Part shown: positions 50,173 through 61,434 of the stretch, piece by piece | Position numbering within the stretch: the first letter of the stretch is position 1 | Layout: each line of letters opens with the position of its first letter | Assembly: GCA_038501785.1 (NCBI GenBank) | Contig: JBAMJR010000013.1 | Span: 5,805,001 to 5,869,000 of the forward strand | Origin: Myoxocephalus aenaeus | Taxonomy: Eukaryota > Chordata > Actinopteri > Perciformes > Cottidae | Length of the DNA stretch: 64,000 nucleotides | Reading direction: 5' to 3' | Notes under the pieces: generated by a model | Databases searched by the model: none | Told to the model about the DNA's origin: nothing | The model's input: the letters and a program-made list of their open reading frames with translations, nothing else | Translations under genes and position numbers: made by a program

Positions 50173-52195
50173 AATCTGACGATATCCAGCCAGGCAACTG
50201 CTGTTTTCTGAGCAAGGAATTCAATATAACAAAACAAATATTGAGTCTGTGCAAGTCAACACCTCCGTTAAAAGAACACAATCCCTCTTGTTTCACACTA
50301 CTCACTCAGCTATAGTGCACAAATAATACGTGTGAAAGGATAAATTACATGGTGCCACTACTTCCAGATGTTTTAGTCATCCTGTTAATAAAACTCACCA
50401 CACTTGTTTTAATAAATGTGATTAACTCAGCTTAAAAAAAGGTGTTTTGTCTTCCAAACTTTACATGGCTTTGTGTGAAATCTGTTGTGTGTGTATGATG
50501 TGCCAGTCGTCCGCTCCTACCTCAGCAAGTGTCATTCACCCAGGCGTCTGGCACAAATGCTGAATGCCATCTTCTGTTGTGAGATCTGCCGTGGTAAAGC
50601 TGTGGATGTTAAATCGGGCTGCACTGACAGTGAAGGATGGCACCGAAAGCTTGCATCTGTCTCAGCTCCATTTGTTTCACTGTTGGCTCCACTGTCCGGG
50701 ACAGCTAATCTATTGCTAGCTGACAAACAGCTCATTGACTATGGAACAGCAGGCAGCGGCCTTGTTTACATCGTCACACTCAAAGATGGCTTGAACCGGA
50801 TTCAGGTGTATTACTCATATCCTGAATACATCTCATAAAAGTTGGAACAAGGTAGTTGAAGTGCTCCAACTGTCATTCTGATATTAAAGAATATTCTCGT
50901 CGTATCACAAGTAAAAAAGAACATGTTGTTCTTTTTGTTATCTCAAATTCATTCTAGTCTGTTTTGCAATGCTTGGAAGTGACGACCTGCCGTACTCAGA
51001 CTGAATGAGCTACCCAAAAACAAGCTCTCAATATGGATTTGGCTGTAGTTGGAGCTTCCAATTATGATCTAAATGCTGTTTCGGAAGCTTTTACAGACTG
51101 ACAAGATAACGATTCTGGAGGAAAAAAAATAATCCATCTCCTGTTTTTAGTCAGGGTGACTCAGGAGATCACATTTCAAGATTATGAGTATCGGCACAAA
51201 TAATCAACTGTTGTCAGTCTCAGTCCCAAAATATGAAATTGTAGTTTCCCTTAATATAAATCCAGCCTGTCCCTTGTTCACAGCACTTACCTTTGTGGCG
51301 TTGAGCTTGGCAGAGCAGAAACAGCAGGTTTGAAGTCAGGGTGGCGATGAGGCTGCACAGAGTCAGTCCTTGTTACAGAGGAAACGATGAAGCAGCTATG
51401 ATAACTGTCTGGCAGACACAGTGAGGGTAATCTCTGTTCGACACACTGTCACACTGTCTGGAGCGCATGCAGCCAGCATCACAGACACATATCATGTTGG
51501 ACATTGAGATGTGTCTGTAGAGTGTTTCCAAGAAGTCTGCCCATGCAGGGCAGCTGCCAACCTAAATGCTGTCAGGAGAGCCTGTAGAATTTCAGCAAGT
51601 CCAGAAAAGAGTCTGAAAATGTCTTGAGAAACTACGTTTAACTGGAAAATTGTAACGGCTTTGAGTTTAGATAATAGCAATAAACATCCAGAAAAATATG
51701 GAGTTGCCATGATCCATTATTTAGCTCAAATAATTTAAAGATTGTTGATTTGCGCTGGAGTAAATGAGAGAGTAATTAGCTTGAGTGGGTGGACAGACAC
51801 TGTGTGAACCCTGAATAGCTCAACGCCCCTCCGCCTACTCTGGAAGGTTAAGCTCAAAACGACCTCGACATCAGCGCTGGATTCTTCCGAGATGTGATTG
51901 CTTTTAAATGAATGTATGTGGGTGTGCGCCATTTGTCCGTGGAATGAAAGAAAACGTCACACATTACAGCATAAATACTGTTTATTTACTTGCCAGCATG
52001 TAACACGAACAAAGAGGAAGGAGGAAAACGCTGCAGGTTCAGTTCCAGCATCCTGCCCGTGTGCTGCAGAGCAAGGCACTCCTCCAGTGATAAAATAGAT
52101 TTAAATTGTGTGACGGATTGAAAGTGTGAGTGTATGCTGCCATCTGGTGGTTCAGCAGCAGTTTGACTCGTGTGTACAGACGCACACACAGGCAA

Positions 52196-52198
<3 letters not shown>

Positions 52199-52244
<46 letters not shown>
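52199..52244. repeat. (CA)n microsatellite
   Basis: 23 CA units. Confidence 0.97.
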
Positions 52245-52246
<2 letters not shown>

Positions 52247-52317
52247 AGGCAGATTAAGCCTTTAAGCCTCCAGATGAAAGAGAAGAGGGAGTAATTGTTC
52301 ATTTTTTGTCTGCTGCT

Positions 52318-52556
52318 TCCAGTCCCACCTCCTTCCTTCCTTCTCTCTTCTAGATCTCTCTGTCCTCCCCACTTTCTTCCTGTCCCTCCACCTTTTCTCT
52401 TTCCTCCTTTCCCCTCCTTCTTTCTGTCCTCTTCTCCCCCTCTTTCCCCTCTGAGTCCCTCCCTGTCCATTCCTTTCTCCCTCTCTATCTCACCCTTTTC
52501 TCCCCCTTCTCTCTTCATCTTTATTTTCCACTCCATCTTCTCCTCCCTCTCCCAAA
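52318..52556. repeat. long polypyrimidine tract
   Basis: About 240 bases almost entirely C and T with scattered single purines, non-periodic, followed by AAATTAAAATTC. No coding content; the complement is a purine strand. Confidence 0.9.
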
Positions 52557-53107
52557 TTAAAATTCAAACAAGCTTTATTTGCATGACAGGAAGGGAATCT
52601 ATGTTTCCAAAGCGGTGGGATATTTTATGTGTGCACTCCAGACAGTGAGCATCGTTAGATCTACACGTTTTAAATCCTGTGAGAAATAAACAAGTCTTTG
52701 TATTCCAGGAAACACGTATCGCTGAAGCGTTGGTAGTCAGAGAGCTGTTTGTTTTTGCTTTGCTGAGTCAAAGTGTTTATCCAGCCTCTCTGGGGCTGTC
52801 CTTTGTTTTTTTCCTTTGCTGTCCCATGTTTACTAAGACTAAGTCATTAAGAGCCTTTTTAATTATTAGATTTTGATCAGATATCTCAAATGTCAAACAG
52901 TGTACTTTATCAGTGTGGATTTGGTAGTCGGAGGTTTAATGATTCAATTTATTTATAAAATTCTGTCTATTTCGATCACTCTTTAGGTTGTAATATTTCT
53001 TCCAATTTGCAGAAAGTTCCATGTACTCAACATTTATTTTTATAATTTTTTATAATATTACTTTATTAAAGTGTCCAAATAAAGTTATAGGGTAACCACT
53101 GCTGGAC

Positions 53108-53180
53108 CAATAACTGATTAGTTGATCAACAGAAAGATTATCATCAACACTTTGTAAAATTGAGTCGTTTTTCTTCCTAT
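53108..53180 (-). repeat. fragment of the MITE family at 49885
   Basis: ACTGATTAGTTGATCAACAG, AAAGATTATCATCAACACTTT and GAGTCGTTTTTCTTCC match the terminal part of that family in reverse. Confidence 0.5.
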
Positions 53181-53772
53181 TTTTAACAATGAATTAAAAG
53201 ATTTAAAATAATAATAATAACGCAGTCATGGAGCACGGGCAGGTTTGCTTTAAACCTCCTTCGGTAGTTGACTGCATTACGGAGCCACCTGGAAAGGCTT
53301 GCAAATATGGTGTGACAGCTGGGCGGAAAAATAAGTGCGAAATAAATAAATATATAGATATATCTAGAAACTTGAACTTTTCCTTTGTATTGATTAAAGA
53401 TTACGGTTAAAGATTACGATGAAAGATGATCTCGAGATGAGCTCTCACTGTTGGTTTAGAAAGGAGGAGATAAAAAGAGATGTGAACACAGCCGAGTGAT
53501 CTCATTTACCATTAATGATCAAAGGTTTGCACTGACAATGTGAGCAACTGTGATTAACACAAAGAAAACACGTCTTTACACGTTCAGGTAGTGGAAACTG
53601 AGAGCTCACATACACATAAACAAATAACAAACACCTGAACCACTGATATCTCCCATAACTATACCATAACATCTTCTCTCTGCATGCCAAATGTCCTCTT
53701 TCACCGCCATGGCAGTTGGCGGTGAACACTAGGTTTTTTTCCTCACCCGCATCAAATTTGAAGATGAATAAA

Positions 53773-53773
<1 letters not shown>

Positions 53774-53856
<83 letters not shown>
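53774..53856. repeat. (TA)n microsatellite
   Basis: 41 uninterrupted TA units. Confidence 0.98.
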
Positions 53857-53858
<2 letters not shown>

Positions 53859-56083
53859 TGTGAAGACCCGCCCTACTCTGCTTTTGATTGGCGTGCCTTC
53901 TTTGCAGAATTTGTTAAGTTTATTGCTGATGAACAAGATTGGTAAAAGGTTGGTCGGGTTAATGATTTCAACTTAAATGTGGTTGTTTTCACAAGGATGG
54001 CAGCCTGCTTATGAAGTGCTCATTACAATGTCATGAGTATTGAAGAAAAACGTTTTTTTAACCTTTTAAATGTTGCTATGTATATGTTGTGGTTATGGAT
54101 GGAATAAAATGACAGATCCATTGGAGATAAACGTGTCATTATAAAACGTAATGTCAGCGTTTACGTCGAAACGGCTCACTGATTAAAAGAAAGTGAAAAA
54201 ACGGTACTCCGTGAAACAAAAAGGTTGCTGCCCCCTGCTGTGACTCGGCTGTTGAAGAGTCTTTCCAGATAAATAACAGCTAAACATTCAGTGTGAGTTT
54301 TTCATTTTGATTTTTAGCTTTCATGTTTGCAACTCAATGCCGTTGCTGTGACAACTGTCCATCACGGCATCAGAAAGACAGCGCTTGATGGAAAAACAAA
54401 TTTGATGAACAGCCGCATGTATAAAATAAACAGATGGCTCAAGGAGAGACATGGCTGATATGGAGGCTCCATGCATCTACAAAAAAAAAAAGAAAAGAAA
54501 ATGTAATTATGCTCCGGCATGCTCGGTATTGATCCACATTGTCACGACTGAGACTGTAAAATCAGGCCGAGTGGCAGAAGAGAGATAACTGCTTTGTGCT
54601 CCTGCTATCACAAAGAGCCGGACTGAATGGGCAGTGTTGTGCAGCCTTTCCATTATCAAGCATGAATGAAGCATGAAGGGAAAAATGTGACTCTGCCTTG
54701 ACTTTCTCTTTAATCAATAGAGATTATTCTTAAAAGACGCACATGTAATCAGCTTGAAGGCTCGTTAACTGACCACTTTGCTACCTGTCTGTTCAAAATA
54801 CGCACGGAGGCTGAGCCGGCATTCATCCTGTGAACATGAAATGAATTAATGATTTTTCTGCGTATCAGAGTAATAACTATAACTCCCATTACCATTGTGT
54901 TCTGCTCTCTGAGGAGGTCAGAAGGTAGAAGCAGAGAAGAATCAAGCTGCCTCTTTTTATTTTGATGTGATAGTTGACCTGGATCTACATGTTCTGCTCT
55001 TAGAAAACAGCCCACATCACATTGCCATGTGAGATGCAAACTATCTGTCTGTTCTCCTATAATTTACAAATCTGGCAACATTAGTAACCAATGCGGTGGT
55101 TTTGTTTTTGGTTTCCTGTGACCGGGAGACCCAGAGAACTCGCTCTGTAGTCTCAGCCCCACCATACAATTATGTGTCACTGGTTTAAAGGAGTAGTTCA
55201 ACATTTCAAAACATTTCAAAAGTACAAACATCTGCCTTCCACTCACATCTACGGCTCACGTATTGACAAGTTGTTTCTGGTTTGTTTTATGCATACACAA
55301 ACAGAAATGTCAAGACAACAACTTGTGACTTTACATTAACGTGCAATTTAATCTGATATTGCCACTCAATCAGCAGATATACTGCACAGAAGTACTAGGT
55401 GGATGAATAAACTGTAGATGCAGCATGTAACTTCCTCTAAAGTCTTTATGCTAAGATAAGTATCTCCTGGCTCCAGCTCAACATTCACCATACAGACATG
55501 AGAGTGGTATTGATCATCTAACCTCCTGAAGAAAAAGCAAATATGTGTGCGTCCCAAAATGTTGAACTATTGCTTTTAAAGGGAGGCAAAACTGATCATT
55601 TGTAAAGCGGGATGACCTCACTGTCTCCAAAATAAACGACACCAAAGCAGCAGCATAAAAAAGACATTAAATGTCTCGTTCCGAATTCCAAAGACGGTCC
55701 GTATGAATATTAAAGGGACACAGCTCACATTGCTTTACTGGCCTCCCTCTGATGAAACAAACGTGCTTTTATTATCTGTGGTATTCCTTGTGAACAGGAC
55801 AATATTTTTCGATTTGTTTCATGAATGTGTTTTTTGATTAATGTGTCAGGAGTGCGTTTGTGCTCTGCGGGGTTTTTTGTATTTAGAGAAAAGAAAAAGA
55901 CAAATATTCTGTAGGTATTGTCTACACACAAACACCATGTTCATAACAATCTTGTCTCTTTTTCAAGATAGGCTTTATGAAACCTACATTCCTGTACATC
56001 TCACCGGCATCTGTGTTTATTTGCTCCTCCCTCTCTCTCCATCTCCTCTCGTCATCCTCTTCATTCTCTTCATCCATCATCAG

Positions 56084-56436
56084 AAGGAGAGGAAAGCAGG
56101 TGGTTTATTAAAGCTCCTGTCGGGGGCGGCAGCCAAGAAGAAACCTCGCTCACCGCCCTCCTCCCCGCCCACCCACGACCCCTCATTGACCGACCCCGCC
56201 CACCATCCGCACCACCATCACCACCACGCCCGCTCAGGTTCCTGTCCGATGGCGTCTCAGGGGCGAGCCGGCTCCTGTCCAATCGAGAGTGAGATGGCGG
56301 GGGCCATTGGGCTGGAGCCCCTGCACAGGAAGTCCGGTTCCCTGGACACCAACTTCCCCATGTCACCCCCGGCAATACGCGCCGTCAACGCTCTGATGGC
56401 CCTCCGGCCTGAACCCAAACCCCTGTCACGAGAGAG
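56084..56436 (+). CDS. sh3rf3: sh3rf3 exon 9: basic GLLKLL segment, His tract, conserved AGSCPIESEM box
   Basis: The exon follows CCATCATCAG and precedes GTGGGC; it is 353 nt, residues 519-635 plus two bases of Arg636. It begins KERKAGGLLKLLSGAAAKKK, equivalent to the basic GLLKLL box of SH3RF1/3. It contains HHPHHHHHH at 558-566, then two GSCP motifs (GSCPMASQG and AGSCPIESEM), then EPLHRKSGSLD at 597-607 and RPEPKPLSRER at the end. Human SH3RF3 as I recall it has one GSCPIE motif and no comparable His run, so that segment looks lineage-specific. The exon phase fits exon 10 (AG plus G gives Arg). Open frame continues upstream into intron 8 only by chance. Confidence 0.93.
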
Positions 56437-56516
56437 GTGGGCGAACACACAACCACACAGAAAGAAATTATGATGATATTGATAACCAGAAGCCTTAAAG
56501 AACCAAGCTCTGCTCT

Positions 56517-56519
<3 letters not shown>

Positions 56520-56590
<71 letters not shown>
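56520..56590. repeat. (AC)n microsatellite
   Basis: 35 AC units. Confidence 0.98.
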
Positions 56591-56594
<4 letters not shown>

Positions 56595-56768
56595 CACTTC
56601 ATACCCCTCAGTGGAAACTTGTTAAATCAGGAACACACTTATAGAACCTTCATGTCACAGGACATAAAAGAAGAATGAAGGATTTAATGTTAGTATGTAC
56701 CTTACTGGCAGCAGGATGCTGACGTATTGGGAGCACTGGTTATCGCACCAAACCAGTCACACTGCTCC

Positions 56769-56772
<4 letters not shown>

Positions 56773-56846
<74 letters not shown>
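56773..56846. repeat. (GT)n microsatellite
   Basis: 37 GT units, adjoining copy B of the 120-bp duplication. Confidence 0.98.
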
Positions 56847-56848
<2 letters not shown>

Positions 56849-56966
56849 TGAACGAGGATATATTATTGCTGAGCATATTAAATGGTAAAAATGAAGGCAA
56901 CTGAAATGAAGTGAAACGAGTAGTTTCCTATCGAACTGGAAACGTATGCACGCACAATTTGTAGTC
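56847..56966. repeat. 120-bp duplicated segment, copy B
   Basis: Gap-free match to 31289-31408 with two differences (AACGAGG vs AACAAGG; CTATCGAACTG vs CTATCAAACTG). Followed by a second short GT run and a GA run to 56999. Confidence 0.9.
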
Positions 56967-57159
56967 GAATGTGTGTGTGTGTGTTTGAGAGAGAGAGAGC
57001 AGAATCCATTAAACATATTGACGGGTTCCGGAGAATCCCAGGGTCGATATTTCCTTTTACCCATAATTCACACTGCTGTCCTTACTTGTGAACATACTGA
57101 GAGTCTCCACTCATACCTGCACTGGTTAAATGCTTTCAGCATGTGATGTTGTCCACGCC

Positions 57160-57184
57160 GGTGTGTGTGTGTGTGTGTGTGTGT
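57160..57184. repeat. (GT)n at the exon 10 acceptor
   Basis: Twelve GT units ending 24 bases before the exon. Confidence 0.97.
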
Positions 57185-57208
57185 TATAGCTGTGTCTGTG
57201 TGTGGCAG

Positions 57209-57377
57209 GTACCGTGTGGTGGTGCCCTACCCTCCCCAGAGCGAGGCAGAGATCGAGCTGCGGGAAGGCGACGTCGTGTTTGTCCACAAGAAGAGGGACG
57301 ACGGCTGGTACAAAGGCACTCTGCAGCGGACAGGACAGACCGGCCTGTTTCCCAGCAGCTTCGTCGAGAGCTTCTAA
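57209..57377 (+). CDS. sh3rf3: sh3rf3 exon 10: SH3-4 and stop
   Basis: The last coding exon follows GTGTGTGGCAG and runs to TAA at 57375-57377. It encodes residues 637-691 after completing Arg636. It is a full C-terminal SH3 domain: YRVVVPYPPQSEAEIEL, GDVVFVHKK at 656-664, W669 in DGWYKG at 667-672, and TGLFPSSFVESF at the end. The family's fourth SH3 always terminates the protein, and the FVESF ending is typical of SH3RF3. The upstream intron end is unusual because a GT array lies where a pyrimidine tract normally sits. Confidence 0.95.
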
Positions 57378-57679
57378 ACCGGAAAAAGTGGACAAAGGAA
57401 CAAAAAAACGCAGTCCCAAAACACACACAAGCTCCACACGAAGGATGGACCGACATTGGTTTCCACAAATCACAATTTTCGGATTAAAGACAGGTACTAC
57501 AACAGGAAACTTGCTTTGATGATAGTCAGAATGCATCTTTTAGAAGTTTCAAGAATCTTGTCATCAATTTAAAAGCTATTACATCCTGGCACAAAACGTC
57601 ATAAGTCTTCGGAAACTCATATCGGTCCAACCAACTCAACCACACTCAAACACACACATACACACACACTAAAACACAT

Positions 57680-57680
<1 letters not shown>

Positions 57681-57712
<32 letters not shown>
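57681..57712. repeat. (CA)n in the 3' UTR
   Basis: 16 CA units preceded by imperfect CA-rich text from 57640. Confidence 0.95.
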
Positions 57713-57714
<2 letters not shown>

Positions 57715-59062
57715 GAAGCTAGCCCCGGCTTCGACCAGCCACACAGGAAGCAGGGCAGCTTTTCCCGTCAACTCGCCCAGCTTTGTATCAGAGGGGCTCC
57801 AGCAGACTCGTTGACTACTGAAGGCACACAGACTCAAAGAGCACAGAAAGACAAACCCTGCCTCCCAGTTCTCCTCCTCATCCACCAGCAAACACTAGCA
57901 CAAAAAGCATTAGCTCTGCTTTCCACTGAGACCTCAGAACTTCAATTTGGGTGCTGTCTTTGTTTGAAAAGAGCAGATTTACCGCCAGGTGATGAGGGAA
58001 GTGTGTGAGCCGACAGTCCAGGATCATTGTAAGCACATCTCCATGTCTAGTTTATGACAACGAGCACATTTGTTTCTTACCAACTCAATATATGTTAATA
58101 ACAATGCATGTGGCATTATTATGTTTTTTTGTTTATATATATGTCGAAAGAGATGTTGTCCCAAACTAGTCATGCTGTGATGATCTGTCACAAAACAAAA
58201 GGTGACATATGAATAAGGTGAATCAGTCTTCTGTTTATATAACTTACATACATTTATAAAGCCATTTTTAACTTCAAATTTGACGTTTATAGAGCCCCAC
58301 ATTTGGGTTAAACGGAATATACTGGTTTGCTGAATGTAGGAAGGAACAAACAAATTACGCCAAACTCTTTAAAACAATTATTTGTATTGACAAAGTTGTC
58401 TTTTGATCTTTTGTGTGGGATTATAGAGACAAAGAATGCACTTGGTAATATGTAATACAACTTGCCAATATAACTACACAAGATTCTACAGTAATTATTT
58501 ATTTGACAAACGGTATTTCCGGTGCTACTTGTCACATCCTTTTAAACATGCACAAACCATTTGGTTAGGACAGAAATCTCAATCCAGCTGTTTTAGTTTG
58601 AAATGTAAAGTTCCTCAACCAACCAACAAAAAATATGAAGTAACCAATCCAGAGATCAGAAGTACAATACACTCTTGCTGACAGTGTGTCCTCTACCGCA
58701 GCCTTTTCTTACCGTTAAGAGTTTTCGTTTGACTGCAGCAATATTGTGAAACCAAATGTGTGTGGATTCGATGCTCACAGAAGAATGTACGGTCGAGGGG
58801 AAAACACCTGTCAGAAGGCAGGGACACAAGATTCTCATCACACAACTGCCAACCTTTGACAACAACTTTTCCTCTGATCTTGTCAACCTCTGACGAGTAT
58901 TTTTGTACGGCCTCAGTGAGTGTACAGTCGGTCTGCTTTGTGAATTTCCGCGTCCTGAGTGTGGATCACGGCTTGTCTAGTTTACATCCAGCCCACAACC
59001 ATATACCTTGTTTCCCTGTTTCTGGAGATAGAAGCACAGCAAAACTCAGAGCTTGACTTGCT

Positions 59063-59173
<111 letters not shown>

Positions 59174-59403
59174 AGTGTAACACCAGACATGTATCAGTGA
59201 CAGAACCAAGATGATGAATGGTTTACCTCACCTGCTGAGCCAGAATGAAGCACAAACAACTACTGGCCATGTGCACACAGGTGAGGCTCACCCATTGGCT
59301 GAGCACAGACATGTCTAATTGGGTCATAACTAGGTGAGAGTCCTTCATTGGCCAAGCACACTCCGATGTTCTCGGTGAACACCGTTCAAGTCACAAAATA
59401 GAC

Positions 59404-59409
59404 AATAAA
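59404..59409 (+). promoter_or_regulatory. alternative poly(A) hexamer AATAAA
   Basis: A canonical hexamer 2.0 kb after the stop codon, followed by a weakly T-rich stretch. Use would remove the second GT array and the Pumilio-like site. Supported only by motif. Confidence 0.3.
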
Positions 59410-60666
59410 TACAAAATTCTACTTTTCTTGAATTTCATCAATGAAAAGCTTCGCAGAGTCAACAAGATGTTGCAGCGCCAAAGCAGTTTGGAAACTTGAG
59501 TTATTTCTTATTCCCAAATGATGTGACTGCAGAATAAACACTCAGACGTGAGACTTTACTACAAGCTCTCAGCAGTCAAAACAAACACAGAAGAAACAGT
59601 TTTCTCTCACCAGATTCATGGTCTGATAATGTAGTTACGTGATAGCTATTTTCTTTTCTTTTTGTCCATGTAATTCTTTTCTGTGTAATACTTCTTACTG
59701 AGAAAGAGGAGTAGCAATTGCAAAACATGTCATGTGTTATTTCTTCATGTTCACCTTGAACTTGAAGTGGAGGTGGCCTGTCATTTTGATTTGGTGTTTT
59801 TTCGTCCCAATTTCTAGATTGTGGGGAAAATAACTCGGCCCTGATCTCTTAAACTGTGAAGGAATGTGAACAAAAACATGGAAATGAACTGAACAAAGTT
59901 ACAGCATGGTCTGCCATCATCCTCTGGCTGCAACAGATGAAACCAAAAACACTCACTGCAATTTAGTCTAAGATTTTTCGTAGTCACATACTCAAACACA
60001 CACATGCAGTAACAAACTAGGGCTTATTCTGATAAATATCACTTTTTCAGTTAGAATGACCTACGGTAAATGAAGCAGCCTCTTTACAAATGTTGTGTTT
60101 GATTGGTCAATTTTGTTTATTCAATAGTATTTCACAAAAGTGTACTAGACCATAATATCCGCAGGGCTTTTAATTAAGTGTTTTAGTTCAGCTAAATTTT
60201 AAAAATCCAGTTTATTTGCAATGAAGTCGAGGATATTAGAAATCGGAAGCTTCAATCCAAAAATATGTGCATTGACCTTCAGAACCTGTCAGTCAAATCC
60301 TAGTGCCTACAAATGCCAACAGACAGTATTATCATTAGCCAGAGCGATCCGTCTTTTGTCTTTTCCTTGCTGTTTCTCTCTTCTTATCGGTACAATGAGC
60401 ATGCTGCCTGTTCTTCTTGCAGCTCTGCTTCGTTTGTCTTCATGTCAAAAAAACTGCAGATCCCAGAACAGCTCTGCACAAACCGCTCGCAAGGTTTTCC
60501 CTCATCTGTTTGTACGCCCGCTGAAAACTCTAATTTCTACTGAGTCAAACTTAAGCACAAGGCCTCACTTTGTGTCGGAGATCAGAGGGTCTCGACTGTC
60601 TTATTTTGTTTTCACAAGGTCGATGCTGTGAGGAGGAGGAGAGTTTACAACCGTCAAAACATCAGG

Positions 60667-60672
60667 AATAAA
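60667..60672 (+). promoter_or_regulatory. possible internal poly(A) hexamer AATAAA
   Basis: A hexamer within the presumed 3' UTR, followed by A-rich rather than GT-rich sequence, so a weaker candidate than 61406. Confidence 0.2.
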
Positions 60673-60783
60673 AACCACAGTGGTAACTTTACATAGAAAA
60701 TCTTGAGCCGCTGGTTCCACACATGTCGTTTGTGTTTTATTTACGTGATGTACGCTTGTCTTTTTCGCCTCAAGCTTCCTGGT

Positions 60784-60791
60784 TGTAAATA
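60784..60791 (+). promoter_or_regulatory. Pumilio-response-element match TGTAAATA
   Basis: An exact match to the PUM consensus TGTANATA inside the presumed 3' UTR. An 8-mer of this kind arises often by chance in AT-rich UTRs, so binding is only a possibility. Confidence 0.35.
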
Positions 60792-61023
60792 CCTCTCGTG
60801 AACTTGTGGTGACGGCTTAAAAAATTATTTTAAAAAAAAGCCATCAACAGCAGTGGTAATTCCCATTGGACATGAACTCAACACAAAACATTGCACATGC
60901 AATTTTTTTTTATTGGACTTGACAAATTATTGTCCACTTCCTTTTTTTTTTGCCTGAGCACACTCACCCTGCCATCTTGAATTAGATGTCGGTCATATTT
61001 GTTCCTATGGATACTTGTGTGTT

Positions 61024-61028
<5 letters not shown>

Positions 61029-61099
<71 letters not shown>
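61029..61099. repeat. (GT)n in the 3' UTR
   Basis: 35 GT units about 310 bases before the poly(A) signal. Confidence 0.98.
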
Positions 61100-61102
<3 letters not shown>

Positions 61103-61405
61103 GGAGGGAGCCTGTGTATGTAGCTCTTTACATAAAAAAGGAACTTTATGAAAAAGTTTGGTGCAGCGTGGAACCTCACGCCTCACTGAGTCGGGTTCAA
61201 AACAGCGGTACAGCGAGGAAAACAGAAAAAAAAAGTATATATATTATTCTATATTGTGCAGAATATTTATAGGCCTTTTGTGCCATTGAAGTCATGCTCT
61301 GCGCTGGCCATGCAGCGCTCTCTACCATGTGATCATTTTACATCGTCTTGTACCGATGACCCGTGGTTGATTTGATTGTTTTTTCATGTCAAGTGCATTT
61401 TTCGC

Positions 61406-61411
61406 AATAAA
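61406..61411 (+). promoter_or_regulatory. poly(A) signal AATAAA, best candidate for the sh3rf3 3' end
   Basis: The canonical hexamer is preceded by T-rich sequence and followed within 30-50 bases by a GT/T-rich element (TTTTCAATGTCCTTTTTTGC), the usual arrangement for cleavage. Cleavage is expected near 61425-61435. Confidence 0.6.
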
Positions 61412-61434
61412 TGCCTTTGTTTTAAAACAGATTT

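Larger units (their letters stand above)
48957..56083. other. sh3rf3 intron 8
   Basis: The longest intron after intron 1 (7127 bp, GTGAGC to CATCATCAG). It holds MITE-like repeats, a long pyrimidine tract, CA and TA arrays, and several non-coding frames, including a 117-codon frame at 50485-50838 with no recognised domain. Confidence 0.85.
56437..57208. other. sh3rf3 intron 9
   Basis: A 772-bp intron from GTGGGC to TGTGTGGCAG. It contains a CA array, a GT array, copy B of the 120-bp duplication and a terminal GT array near the acceptor. Confidence 0.88.

Noticed and set aside
50485..50838. 117-codon plus-strand frame in intron 8
   Set aside because: Looks compositionally protein-like but matches nothing I know; kept only as a note in the intron entry.
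52039..52536. 165-codon minus-strand frame rich in Glu/Arg/Gly/Lys
   Set aside because: It is the complement of the polypyrimidine tract and a CA array, so the composition explains the open frame.
56702..57064. 120-codon minus-strand frame sharing a peptide with one at 31183-31410
   Set aside because: The shared peptide is a by-product of the 120-bp DNA duplication; the remainder is repeat translation and the frame has no conserved domain.
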